From Diplonema japonicum (lineage: Eukaryota > Euglenozoa > Diplonemea > Diplonemida > Diplonemidae), in the NCBI GenBank assembly GCA_964019335.1, contig OZ025734.1:310001-374000 (forward strand): 64,000 nucleotides of DNA. The letters are read 5' to 3'. Shown piece by piece: positions 39,442-50,800 of this stretch; position 1 is the first letter of the stretch, and every line of letters starts with the position of its first letter. The position numbers were made by a program, and so were the translations under genes. The notes under the pieces were generated by a model. The model was given only the letters and a program-made list of their open reading frames with translations. It did not search any database and was not told where the DNA came from.

Positions 39442-40923
39442 TCACGGGTTGGCCAAACACTCGCACTTGGAAGGCGGGCAAGGACCACCACACCCAACCC
39501 TCGTCGGCTTCGGGCACCACGGGTCAGCCAGCTCGCCAATCTTACTGAAGATCACGAAGGAGGTGGCCTCCTCGGTGGTCGGGGGAAGGAGCAGCGAACC
39601 CCCTGCCTCCACCTGAACCCTGTACGACACCATTCTCTGTGCCGTGGACCCCCACTTGGGAGCGCAGGAGGCCGACTCGAACCCAGACAGAGGGAGCAGG
39701 GCGGGGAAGCCACCGTTCACCTTCCCCGAGCACGGAGGGCAGTGGTAGTGCGACAGGATGAACTCGCAGACCTCCGTCCCGCAGCAGCTGAGCTTCATGG
39801 GGGTCCCCTTCGGCACGGGCCCAGCAGGGGTGTGCACCTGCATCTCCCTCATGTTCTCGGGGATCATCGTCAGCACCGCCTCGCTGTTGCTGAAGGACTC
39901 CATCCCGTTCACATTGGTTGCAGGGACGGTGGTCCCACCCACGATCACCCTTGTCTCAGGGGTGGTGCAGCTCACATCCTCCACATCCTCGTCAGCAAGG
40001 ATCTTGTCGACGGGACCGCACCCGGGCCTCGACACCAACACACGCACCTTGCGGGGAGCAGTCCCGCCACAGGTCGCCGACACGAGACCGCAGAAGTCGT
40101 GCTCCGCACAGGCAAGGCTCCCAGCAGCCTTCGTCACAACGGTGTCGGGGGTCTCGTCACCCCACTTGAAGGTGAAGGTCAGCATCTCGCCCAGGTTGTC
40201 CGACTCCACGAGGGTGCAGAAGGTCTCCTTCCCTGCTGTCTGGGGGTAGGGGGCGACACCGGTGTCCACAGAGGTCACCACAGGGCGCAGGTACACAGGC
40301 TCAGAGGTGTCCATGTCCTGTGCCGTCGACCCGTCGCCGAAGTGGAAGGACCAGGTGTTGATCCCGCGAATGAAGGTGGCATCCATCTTCAGCTCCCAGT
40401 TCAGGTTCGTGGGAAGCCCATCGATGGCACCGCCGTCGGTGTTCCCTCTGAACCTCCAACGGGCGCCGATGCTGTACGGGGCGCTGGCCCCCTTGTTGTG
40501 GTTGATGTTGCCGAGAGTAGTGCTGGTGGTCCAGTCCCACTCATTCGCATGGTCGTCCCTCTCCGCGATGCTGACCCCCTCTGGGATACCCGTCACAAGA
40601 GCGTCGATCGCAGCAGAGGGCTGACTCCCGTGGTCGATCCCGTGCGTCCAGAAGAAGGACAGGTGCGTGGGGTTGTTGAGGTCCCTGAAGAGGAACATGT
40701 TCGAGACACGCGCCTTCTCAAACCCAGTGTGGCTGCTGTCAGACCTGTAGTCGTAGAACTGCTTCGCTGTCATCGCCCTCTCCACGGCAGGGACCGTCCG
40801 GCGGTTCTTCCCGTTCTCCTGCTCCACCACGAACTGCTTCACGTTCCCCACGAAGGTGAGGGGGCATGTTTGAGCAACCGCCGTCCCAAGGGACAGCAGG
40901 ACACAGGCGAGGGCACGCGACAT
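39442..40923 (-). CDS. Secreted Cys-rich protein of unknown function
   Basis: 493 aa from ATG 40923 (MSRALACVLLSLGTAVAQ, a clear signal peptide). An SL-type acceptor (TTTCTTAAAAG) ends one base before the ATG, so this ATG is preferred to the upstream start in the same frame. The mature part is mainly beta-like, with WSFHFGDGS and FTFKWGDETPDT, which resemble the turn of PKD-type Ig folds. The C-terminal half is Cys-rich with CPPCSG and a terminal cluster (CGGPCPPSKCECL). No membrane anchor. No family is recognised; probably an extracellular or vacuolar protein. It sits between the intact ankyrin gene and the EFL copy B block and has no counterpart in the left block. Confidence 0.75.
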   Translation of the reverse strand: MSRALACVLLSLGTAVAQTCPLTFVGNVKQFVVEQENGKNRRTVPAVERAMTAKQFYDYRSDSSHTGFEKARVSNMFLFRDLNNPTHLSFFWTHGIDHGSQPSAAIDALVTGIPEGVSIAERDDHANEWDWTTSTTLGNINHNKGASAPYSIGARWRFRGNTDGGAIDGLPTNLNWELKMDATFIRGINTWSFHFGDGSTAQDMDTSEPVYLRPVVTSVDTGVAPYPQTAGKETFCTLVESDNLGEMLTFTFKWGDETPDTVVTKAAGSLACAEHDFCGLVSATCGGTAPRKVRVLVSRPGCGPVDKILADEDVEDVSCTTPETRVIVGGTTVPATNVNGMESFSNSEAVLTMIPENMREMQVHTPAGPVPKGTPMKLSCCGTEVCEFILSHYHCPPCSGKVNGGFPALLPLSGFESASCAPKWGSTAQRMVSYRVQVEAGGSLLLPPTTEEATSFVIFSKIGELADPWCPKPTRVGCGGPCPPSKCECLANP

Positions 40924-41286
40924 TCTTTTAAGAAACAAATGTGAATTAAAAAAAACCCTGTTGTTTGGAGTGAGATATGTGATGAAAGAAAAAAAAAACC
41001 CTCCCCTGTGTCAAATATTTAAGGGGTGAAAAAGAATAAATACTGCATACGAAAACAGAGAGTCGGATAAAAAAGGATAAAGGTGACTGACATCCTCAAG
41101 AGGAGCCTCCCACGTACCAGGAGGTATGCTTCACTGGCACAAGTTCGCGGAGAGGCTACAACCTGGGTGGTTTCCTGCTGAAGACGTAAGTAATTCTGTG
41201 TGCGGTGTGATTGTAGAAGGTGGCACTAGGAAGAATGAAAGAAACAGGTGGGAGAAAGAAGAGATAACAATAACAACACTAGCTCT

Positions 41287-43713
41287 TCACTGCCTTTCAT
41301 CGTGGTCTTCGTACTTCCTTTTCACACCCCTCTTTTCGGGAGAAGCCTCCTTGCGCCTTGCCAGAAGAAGTGCCCGAATGGACTCAACGTTGCCCCCCTC
41401 AGCCGCGTAGAACAGTGGGGTGTGCCCCTCCCCGTCCCTCACACAAGGGTCCTGCTCGTAGGAATCCAGTAGCAGCTGCATCGTCTCAGTACAGCTTTCA
41501 GCAGCCATGTGCAAAGGAGTGAGCCCCCGATAGTCCCTCACACAAGGGTCCTGCTTGTACTCATCGATGAGGACCTTCACCACCTCCAAGCTGCCCCTTA
41601 CCGCCCTGTGTAAGGGTGTCTCGCCATCGTTATCCCTCATGTCAGGGTCCATTTTGCACTCATCAAGGAGGTACCTAATCACCTCCATGCACCCTCTAAT
41701 TGCTGCTTCGTGGATGACGGTGCTTCCATCTGACTCGGTGCAAGGGTCAAGCTTGCACTCTTCGACAAAGTACTTCACCACATCAACTTGGTTGGTCCTT
41801 GCCGCCCTGTGCAAGGGTGTGGTGCCTGTCCCATCCCCCATCCCAGGGTCAAGCTTGCAGACTTCAGTGAGATACCTGACAACATGCAGCTGTCCCTTCT
41901 CTGCTGCGATGTCCATGGGTGCGAAGCCGCCTGTGGTCCTTGAGCCAGGGTTTTGCTTGTGAACTTCGACAAGGTGCCTCACTGCCTCCAGCTGACCATA
42001 TCGTGCTGCATCCATAATCGGCGTGAATACCTTGTCCTGGACCGTCAGCTCCTGCTTGTAAACATTGACGAGACAGTCAATTGCCTCAAGCTTGCCATTC
42101 AGAGCAGCGAAGTGGAGAGGTGTGGTGCCCTTGGTGTTCCTTGCCCCAGGGTCCAGCTTGTACTTGTCGATGAGGAGCCTCATGGCCCCCACCTGACCAT
42201 TAAGTGCTGCCACATGAAGGTAGGAGGTTCCGTCATCATCCACAAGGCTGGGGTCAAGCTTGCACTCTTCGATGAAATACCTCATCACATCAACATGGTT
42301 GTGTTCTACCGCCCAGTACAAGCCACTCTTATTCTTCATCCCACCAGGGTCAACCTTGCAGACTTCAGTGAGATACCTGACAACATGCAAGCTGTTGCGA
42401 TAGACAGCAAGGTCTATGGGTGCAATGCCTCTATTGTTTCTCAAATGGGGGCGCAGCTTGTACTCGTCGATGAGGAGCCTCATGGCCTCCACATGACCAT
42501 TAATTGCTGCCACATGAAGGTAGGAGGTTCCGTCATCATCCACAAGGCTGGGGTCAAGCTTGCACTCTTCGATGAAATACCTCATCACATCAACATGGTT
42601 CTTTCTTGTCGCCCAATACAAGCCACTCTTATTCTTCATCCCACCAGGGTCAACCTTGCAGACTTCAGTGAGATACCTGACAACATGCAAGTGGTTGCTA
42701 CACACAGCAAGGTCTATGGGTGCCATGCCTCTATTGTCTCTCAAATGGGGGTCCAGCTTTAAGTCACTCACGAGCCACTCCAGTGATTGAAGCCTTCCCG
42801 CTTCCGCTGCGTGGTGGACGAGAGTTGCACCGCTGGGTTCCATAACCGCAGGGTCTTGCTTGCACTCCTCAATGAGATACTTCATAGCCTCGAACTGGCC
42901 TTTTGTGAGAAGGACTGCAACAAGGCCATCGGCAGTCGGGGTCGCAGGGTCTATCTTGCACACCTCAATGAGGTACCTCAAGGCCTCCACCTGACCCCCC
43001 AGTGCCGCCCTGTGAATGTGAGCATAGCCCTCATCGTCCTCACCGCTCGGGTCTTGCTTGCAAACTTCGACAAGATACTTCATCACATCAACGTTGTTGT
43101 ACATTGTTGCCATTTGCAAGGGTGTGGTGCCTGTCCCATCCTTCATCCCAGGGTCAAGCTTGCAGACTTCAGTGAGATACCTGACAACATGCAGCTGTCC
43201 CCACTCTGCTGCGATGTCCATGGGTGCGAAGCCACCTGTAGTCCTTGAGCCAGGGTTTTGCTTGTGAACTTCGACAAGGTGCCTCACTGCCTCCAGCTGA
43301 CCATATCGTGCTGCATACATAATAGGACTGAGGCCGAATACCTCGCCACCGACCGTCAGCTCCTGCTTGTAAACATTGACGAGACAGTCAATTGCCGCAA
43401 GCTTACCATTCCCCGCAGCGAAGTGGAGAGGTGTGGTGCCCTTGGTGTTCCTTGCCCCAGGGTCCAGCTTGTACTCGTCGATGAGGAGCCTCATGGCAGC
43501 GACCTGACCGTGCTTTGCTGCAGTGTGCAAAGCTGTCAAACCACGCGGACCAGTCACACTTCTGTGGACCCCGTACTTCTGAATGATTGCCTTCATGTGT
43601 TGGAGGTTGCCTGTCGCAGCAGCGGACTCCACCTCGCCAAACACTAAACTGTCACAACCGGCAGTACACATGTCAGGTACACTGCCCGCAGCATCGATGC
43701 CATGCAGCCCCAT
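41287..43713 (-). CDS. Intact ankyrin-repeat protein, copy B
   Basis: 808 aa from ATG 43713 (MGLHGIDAAGSVPDM). About twenty ankyrin repeats of 34-36 residues fill residues 25-785, with the pattern DP..RD..G.TPLH.AA..G..EAVR.L..E.K. Many units are near-identical (for example LDPSLVDDDGTSYLHVAA three times), a sign of recent internal duplication. The C-terminus is basic (SPEKRGVKRKYEDHDERQ) and could be a nuclear localisation signal. No other domain is seen. Ankyrin arrays mediate protein binding; partners are unknown. It is the only full-length member in the window; 4703-6350 and the two fragments are broken relatives. The first ATG is assumed to be the start and no upstream exon is proven. 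Confidence 0.82.
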   Translation of the reverse strand: MGLHGIDAAGSVPDMCTAGCDSLVFGEVESAAATGNLQHMKAIIQKYGVHRSVTGPRGLTALHTAAKHGQVAAMRLLIDEYKLDPGARNTKGTTPLHFAAGNGKLAAIDCLVNVYKQELTVGGEVFGLSPIMYAARYGQLEAVRHLVEVHKQNPGSRTTGGFAPMDIAAEWGQLHVVRYLTEVCKLDPGMKDGTGTTPLQMATMYNNVDVMKYLVEVCKQDPSGEDDEGYAHIHRAALGGQVEALRYLIEVCKIDPATPTADGLVAVLLTKGQFEAMKYLIEECKQDPAVMEPSGATLVHHAAEAGRLQSLEWLVSDLKLDPHLRDNRGMAPIDLAVCSNHLHVVRYLTEVCKVDPGGMKNKSGLYWATRKNHVDVMRYFIEECKLDPSLVDDDGTSYLHVAAINGHVEAMRLLIDEYKLRPHLRNNRGIAPIDLAVYRNSLHVVRYLTEVCKVDPGGMKNKSGLYWAVEHNHVDVMRYFIEECKLDPSLVDDDGTSYLHVAALNGQVGAMRLLIDKYKLDPGARNTKGTTPLHFAALNGKLEAIDCLVNVYKQELTVQDKVFTPIMDAARYGQLEAVRHLVEVHKQNPGSRTTGGFAPMDIAAEKGQLHVVRYLTEVCKLDPGMGDGTGTTPLHRAARTNQVDVVKYFVEECKLDPCTESDGSTVIHEAAIRGCMEVIRYLLDECKMDPDMRDNDGETPLHRAVRGSLEVVKVLIDEYKQDPCVRDYRGLTPLHMAAESCTETMQLLLDSYEQDPCVRDGEGHTPLFYAAEGGNVESIRALLLARRKEASPEKRGVKRKYEDHDERQ

Positions 43714-43869
43714 TCCGTGCCAATGATGTCAAGAAATTTGCACAGCAGGTACAGTTTCAGAGGCCTTACTGATGTTTTCCAGGTTGTCAAAGGCGAGGTA
43801 GGGGGTTGGCAACAGCAGGGACCCAAATAAATATTACTTCGACAATTCTCTTTTTTTTTATTTCTATTT

Positions 43870-44660
43870 TGTCAGCAGGCAATAAGAACATTCGCATTGC
43901 AGGCTTGCTGCTCAGAAGCCCAACCCTCAACAGCGTGTTACAGAGGTTCTCATCGCCCTTCGAAATGTCATATCTGACACAAGCGCGAAGACCTAACGCT
44001 GCACAGGTGTCTGTCGCAGCAACGAAAGGCGCTTAAGCTGTGTGGGCCGTCTCTTTTAGGTTTCATCTCAGAGAGGACAAGTCACGGTGCACTCCGCAAA
44101 GGGGGTCATCAGAGGCCGTGTGCAAAACTCTTATGGTTTTTAGATGCCGAATATCAAGGTTTTCCTTTGGTAGTTCTTTTGTTCAGAAGGAATCCAACTT
44201 TTTCAAAAATATCGATCTCAGCTGGAAAAGGAGAACCCTTTCCATCGAGTGGTTAATTAAACATGTATTTTGAACGATCATCATTTTTGCAAAAACCCAA
44301 CACACAGCCAAGTAGATCACATCTCAGAGAGGACAAGTCACGGTGCACTCCGCAAAGGGGTCATCAGAGGCCGTGTGCAAAACTCTTTATTGCGAAATCA
44401 GCAACAAGATAAGGTATAATCGGATAAGCCCTACCCTCACAGCGTGTTGCAGAGGTTCTAAGAGTCCTCATCGCCCTTCGAAATGTCATATCTGACACAA
44501 GCGCGAAGACCTAACGCTGCACAGGTGTCTGTCGCAGCAACGAAAGGCGCTTAAGCTGTGTGGGCCGTCTCTTTTAGGTTTCATCTCAGAGAGGACAAGT
44601 CACGGTGCACTCCGCAAAGGGGGTCATCAGAGGCCGTGTGCAAAACTCTTTTATCGTCCA
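43870..44660. repeat. Repeat array R5
   Basis: It begins at TCAGCAGGCAATAAGAACAT (43871). It has variant junctions (AACAGCGTGTTACAGAGGTT in place of the usual ACACGTGATTGAGG), one TTAATTAAACATG module (about 44248) and three cores (44076, 44332, 44594). It lacks the central part of the 534-bp unit. It lies just 3' of the giant gene and 5' of the ankyrin gene. Confidence 0.88.
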
Positions 44661-44801
44661 ACATAGGTTAGTAGTTAAAAAGAAATCCATTTTTGAGCGC
44701 AAGAAGGGGGGGGGGGGGGGGGGGGGGAACGAATTACTAAATGTTAGAGGTCTCAACTTAAGTGGAGATAGAAGAAGAAAAAAAAGGGGGAAAAAAAAAA
44801 A

Positions 44802-47800
44802 CTACATCAGCCCCTTTGTGGAAACAGCGGGGCTCTGAGGAGGGGAAATACTAACTTCCGCACTGCCTTCCCTGTCTCTGGCCGATCTCGGCGTCCCTTC
44901 GGGGGTGCTCCGCTGACTGCCTCTCCGCATGAAGGACTGAATGCTTAGCGACTTCCGCAACCTGGACTTCGGAACGTTCTCAGGCCCCTCTAACATCCGG
45001 ATATAGTTGGCAGCTGGGTTGGGACGCGACCGTGAAAACGTGGGAGTAGGAGGCGGCTCTACAGAAAGGGGTGGAACAACTTCGTTGTCCTGTGGCACGT
45101 CATTTGTTTCCTCTGCCCCCTCTTCTTCTACATCGGGAAGGGTGACAACAGGTTGTGCCGCGGTTTGTTGCTTCATGTCAAGCCACTGCTCGGTAGTGAG
45201 CTCCATTTCAAGTGGATTGAGGATGTGGTCGCTGATGTCCTTTGTGCCCTGCATGGTGCGCTCCACAAAGTACTGTTGCCTGTATGGCAGCACGCTGGCG
45301 GCTGCTGCCAGGCTTGCCAAGCCAACTTTCTGTTGAGACTCAACACCCTTTAACCATTCGCGTGTTTTATTCTTTTTCTTACCCATAAGCGCGCACCATG
45401 TGTCGATTATGTTGTTCTTCATGACTGCGAAGATCTCCATGAAGGTGACGTCTCCGTCGCCGTCTTCGTCGAAGGCCCCCAGCAGGGCTGTTTGGAATCG
45501 ACGGTGTTTCCCTTGCAAGACGAACAACGTCTTCCAGATCCAGAAGTAGCACAGAACCAACGCAAGAACTGTGAGGAGGTTCACCGTTATCAGTGCGAGC
45601 TTCGCCATCAGGTTCACATGCTCTGCTAGCCCGTCTGTGAAGTATATCAACGCGATGTTCATGGTGATCACCTGTGACGTGAGGATCAGCGTTTCCGTGC
45701 TGTGGTTCGCCTCTGCGATGAAGGGGTGCAGCACGAGGTTCAGAAACAAGAAGAACCCGATGACCCACTGCACGATGTAGATCTTGTTCCACAGCGACGA
45801 CGTGAACGTACCGATAATCACCACCAACAGCTTTCTGGTCATCACCACAAATTCCCAGTACCAGTAGTCTGGCTTCAGCCCTCTGAACAAAAACCCCACC
45901 TTCGTCCTCACCGATGTGTGTTCCAAACACCAACTGTTCAGATACATGTAATAAATACACGCTCCCGGGATCGCGAGGCAGTACACGCAGAAGCACACGA
46001 TGTTCCCCACAACATAGCTCCACCAGCGTGTTGTGTAGCACTGCACCCTCGGATCGGCCTTCAAATAGTAATCGCCGTGGGGCCCGATCTGCGAGCAGGG
46101 GAAGAGCCCAGCCATGATAGAGAGCATCAAGGGGTACATGAAGAAGAAGAAGACGATGAGCGAGCAGCTGACCTTGTCGTGCAGGCCTGTCTTCCATTCG
46201 TCGAAGATTATTACGGTCGAGGGCTCAGGTGCTGGGTAATATCTCCTGTCAGTGCCTGTGACACGGAAGATGACGTCATGCTCGCCAAGGATGTGCCCTA
46301 CAACAGAGAAATGAACCTCAGAAGTTTCGGACGTGAATGCGAAAACAGGCGGCACAAATGTGAGGCCTGCACCGGTCGGGATCAGCGTCACGTCTGTCGG
46401 CGGGGCTTTCGTCACCAACGCTACGAGAAGCTGCGACTCCGTTCCTCTAAAAAGGTCTGGGAAGTTCGGCATCACGAAGCCTCTCGCCAAGTTCGCCATC
46501 TGGCTCTTCCGCTTGGACATCATTTCCGTCTTGCGCTCTTCCTCCTTTTTGCTCAGTGCAGTGTTAGGGATGAGATACCCCACAATATCAGTGATCAAAG
46601 CAGGCACATGACCCCCATCACTTTCCTTCTCGCTGTCTTCTAACAAGAAGGTGATGTCTGTATCGAACGTGAGGCTCGACTTCACATCGTCCTCTTCTTT
46701 CGTCTTCAGAGCTTGATACAACTGCACAGCCACGCCGCCTACCCACAGCAGGACCGTTACCACCACAGGGAGGAGCATCATGAAAAGCCATATGTCGTAG
46801 TAGTTGGAGTCGAAAAGGCAGCTGATGGGACCGATGCCAGTGTGCAGGCTGAACACCTTTTTGATCAGGGAGTAGAACCCAGACATTCCGGAGGGCCATT
46901 GTGTTTTCCCGTCGCTGGACGCCGCCACCATCTGCAGCCAAGACAGCACTTGCTTCATTTGGATGAAGCCCACACTCTTGACACCCTTCACGTTGTCGAT
47001 GTATGTGGTGTACATTACACCGCCGACCACCACCACCACCGCAAGGCATATGAGGAAGAATAGGATGATGTCAAGCCACAAAGGGTTGCACTTCTGGCAG
47101 ATGTCACCAGAAAACCCGTACCCAGACTGGCAGTCCATGCACAGAATGCTGGTGTTCAGGTGCCCCACTCGGCACTGTGGTGCTTCGGTTACGTCACTAG
47201 GTCCCGTGCAGGCAGAGGACGGCCAGCACTTGTAAAAAGTTGTGTAGTGGTCGTAAACGACTGCTCTTTGGTCCGCATTGGCGATATCAAGCAAGGCAGG
47301 GACGTCTGTTAACGGCCACCTCCAGTGTCCCTTCGAGACACGGATGGTCCATGTCCCATCGCACATACCCCCCACAGGACATGGCTTGCAGTCGGGTGTG
47401 AACAGCACTGCGTACTCACCAGGCAGGCAGTTTGCCCTCACAAGGGGGCTCGTGACCACCGGGGCAACCTCAGGTGAGCTTGGCATGCTGAACTCGATGC
47501 TGTACTCGACGCCATAGAGGGCATGGGCCATGGTGATCCTTTCACACGAGCACACGAACAGGTTCGTGAACGAGTCGGGTCTGAAGATCCATTTCTGGCC
47601 CACGTTGCTGTCGTTGAACTCTTTCTCCGCCTGGTTGCTGATGACCTCTGCCTGCAGTACCATCGTCACGCTCGGTGCTACGGGATTGTCCGCGTTGTCC
47701 AGCAACTCTACCACAGGCGCTGCCAGCTGCCGTGCTGGGTTCACAATCCTATCAGGCTCCTTGATGATCCTCAGCACCGAACCAGACCCCGCAGTCACTT

Positions 47801-50800
47801 CAAACTTGTATTTCTGCCTGATCCTAGGACCCTCGCTCCTTGCTAGCCCGGGCAGCGCGCTATACACTTCGAAGGTAAGCTCGCAGATGGCAGCCTTTGG
47901 TCGCTGCAGGTGTAGACCTCCTAGTACAGCTTGTCCCTTCCCGAGGCTCACATAAGGCATGCCACTGATGCCATGCAGCTTGACAGCACCATGGTAGTTC
48001 AGCGTTGTCACGATCGACTGTTGGTTGACCACGACGGAGGTTATGCAGTTCACTCTGTGGCTGACCGTGACATGCAGCTCCTCCTGCATGAGGGGGTAGA
48101 TGGCGTGCTTGCTAGCGTCGATGCTCTTGATATCCAACAGGGGGAACGTGGAGACCGACATCGACGGCAGCTTGATGTAAGTATCTTCCGTTCCATTCTT
48201 TGTCACGCGCAGCTCGGTAATGCTGCCGACCACCTCGTAGGGCACTTTCCTGACGGACTCGAGGCTCCCATCTTGGCTCAGCTTGAGAAAGGAGCTCCCC
48301 TTCGTGCTTGAACGGAACCAAGCAGGCTGCACGCAGGTCGCTAAGTTCGATGATAAATACACAGCAGGGACTGTGGTATGGTGCGTGTCGTCATAGAAGG
48401 AGCACATGAGGTACCCTCCGAAGTCGAAGCCATAGCCACTGACTGTAACTACAGCACCACCTGTGGTGAGGCCTTTGGCAGGCACAGCGGCTACAGGCGT
48501 GGCGCTGAACACTCGTCGCAGCTTTGCGTTGTTGTTGCTGGTGTACCTCTCGGGCCCTGCGAACGACACATCGACGGGGCTCCCAGAACACCCCGCATTG
48601 CTGTGGTTCACTGTCATGCACACGACGCTGGTCGCGTTGTAACGCAGCACTTCCATCTGTTGGGTTCCCACACGGCACAGGGGCAGCTCTCCACCAGACA
48701 GCGTCGGGAAGCCTTTCCCCAGAACGGTCACCGGCGTGCCACCCCTTGCATCTGCCACATTAGGCACGACAGCCTCCACGTAGTACGTGTTCAGCGTCAC
48801 AAGGCGCACGTTGCTCAATGAGCTGGACAATGCGTACAAAGCATGAGAACTGTTCGAGATGGTGAAGTCGTGTACCGCCTCTGCCTGCCCTGCGTAGTAC
48901 GTGAACTGCAGTGAGCCTGTAACACGCAAAGGAGACGTGCTAAACCTGTACATCCAAGCAGGCTCTTCCTTCCCATCAACAATGGGGACAACGCTGACGT
49001 ACCCGGACCCTGAACCGAGCTCTACCTGAAGCTTGGTCACCTTCCATGTTCCTGTGGTCTGCATCACGTCGGTGCAGTTGTTAGACATCGCGCAGTCCAC
49101 CATTGTTACAGGAGGCACCTTGAAGAGCTCCAGTTTGTTCACTCTAACTAATTTCAGGTAGTCCCTGTCCCGAACGGCCACGTACCACCAGTCCCCTGTC
49201 GCGAAGAAGCTTTCGTACGAGATGTCGCCGTGCAGCTGGCTGAGGCCCGGGGTGTCCTTCCAATCCACAACTGAAACAATGGCACCTGTAGTGCTATCGG
49301 TGAGCATGGCAGTCAAGCCATGCTGGCCATCGAGAGCCCCTGCCACTGCTATGTAAGCTCCGTCGCTGTACGCGAAGACGAACGTGTTGTAGGCCTGTAG
49401 GCTCTGCGTGTGCAGTATGGTGTTTTTTGCAAAACGCAGCTCCAACGAATCAACCGTCTCGTAGATGAAGCACCACAAGTCACCCACAGCAAGGGTCTCT
49501 TTGAGGACAGGCACACTCTGCAGCTGGGCGTACCTAGAAAGCACAGCATGCTCCCTACTTGCAGCGAACAGCTGCAGCGTGGATTTTATTGTGAGGTTCG
49601 CCCGCCACAGAACCAAAAGCTCCACACCCCCAAAGCCTCCTTCGGCTATGAGATCGACAGTGGAGGACTTTAGCTCACTGCCGATTATCTTTTTGTTAAA
49701 GTCCACAGATGCCGAGTAAGTCTTAGAATACTGCAGAGCACCGCCGGACAGCACGAAGACAGCAATCGGGGTGCTTGTGACCATTACCCAGTTCACCAGG
49801 GGATCGTAGATTGTGATTGCCGTGCCAGTGTCCTTGTAGCTGATGCTTGCAGGTGCTGACAGCGCAGACCCACTCCGTGTGATACCCACGTCCACAGACT
49901 GGCAGCTGATACCAATGTAGCCTGCTTTGCAGCGATCGCAGCTCGTCCCAGCAAAGTACCCATTAACAGGATCTGCGTAGCAGCTGCACGCTCCAGTCAA
50001 CTGGTTGCACATGTACATATTACCGCTGCAGCTGCAATGCTGAAGACACTTACTGCCCCAGAACCCTGCCTCACACCTCTCACAAAGGTCTCCACCCCAA
50101 TAGCCATGTGTGGAATTTCGTATGCATTCGCACCTGTTGGCACCGCAGTTCACCGCGTCCCTTCTGTACTGCTGACAGTGTATTTCCACCTTGCAGTACG
50201 TCTGGCAGGCCTCCCCGAAGTAGTCTGGGTCGCATGTGCACTGCCCCGTGCCTGTGTTCCCATCTGAGCAAACTCCGTTGGCGTTGCAGTGTCTTATCCT
50301 CCTCGCGTACACGGTGTAGCCAAGGCATTCCGCATCGCACATCGGGCCATAATACCCCTGATGACATATGCATTCCTTTCCCTTAGTGGCACCATTGATG
50401 CATGGCTGGGTGCAGTTCTCACCAACCCATCCTGAAGCGCACACGGTGCACGAACCTGTTGCATCGTTTGCCCAGTAGCCAGGAAGACCTTGCGAACATG
50501 CGCACAGCGGATCATACTGCAGGCAGATGCCGTTTCCGTTGCACGGGATACCGTTAGGAAGTATGCCGTCGCACCTCGTGTTACAGTCGCTACCGCGCCA
50601 TCCTGTGTCACATGTGCATTTCCCGTCCCCTGTTGCGCCGTCGTTGCATACACCGTGCAGTTCGTACTTTAGCAGAGTGCTGTTGTAAGCACCGCAGGGA
50701 CTTCTGAAGGACCCAGGGCACTCGACGTCACACAACGCAGATGCAAAGCCAGGGAGGCACGTACACGTCCCTTGGTTGTTGCAGGACCCCTGACCCAGCA

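Noticed and set aside
39742-40944. 400-codon plus-strand ORF
   Set aside because: Antisense to the secreted protein with signal peptide at 39442-40923; composition is His/Arg/Val-rich noise without domains.
45702-46643. 313-codon plus-strand ORF and many others opposite the giant gene and the C2/kelch gene
   Set aside because: Shadows of long real frames on the minus strand.
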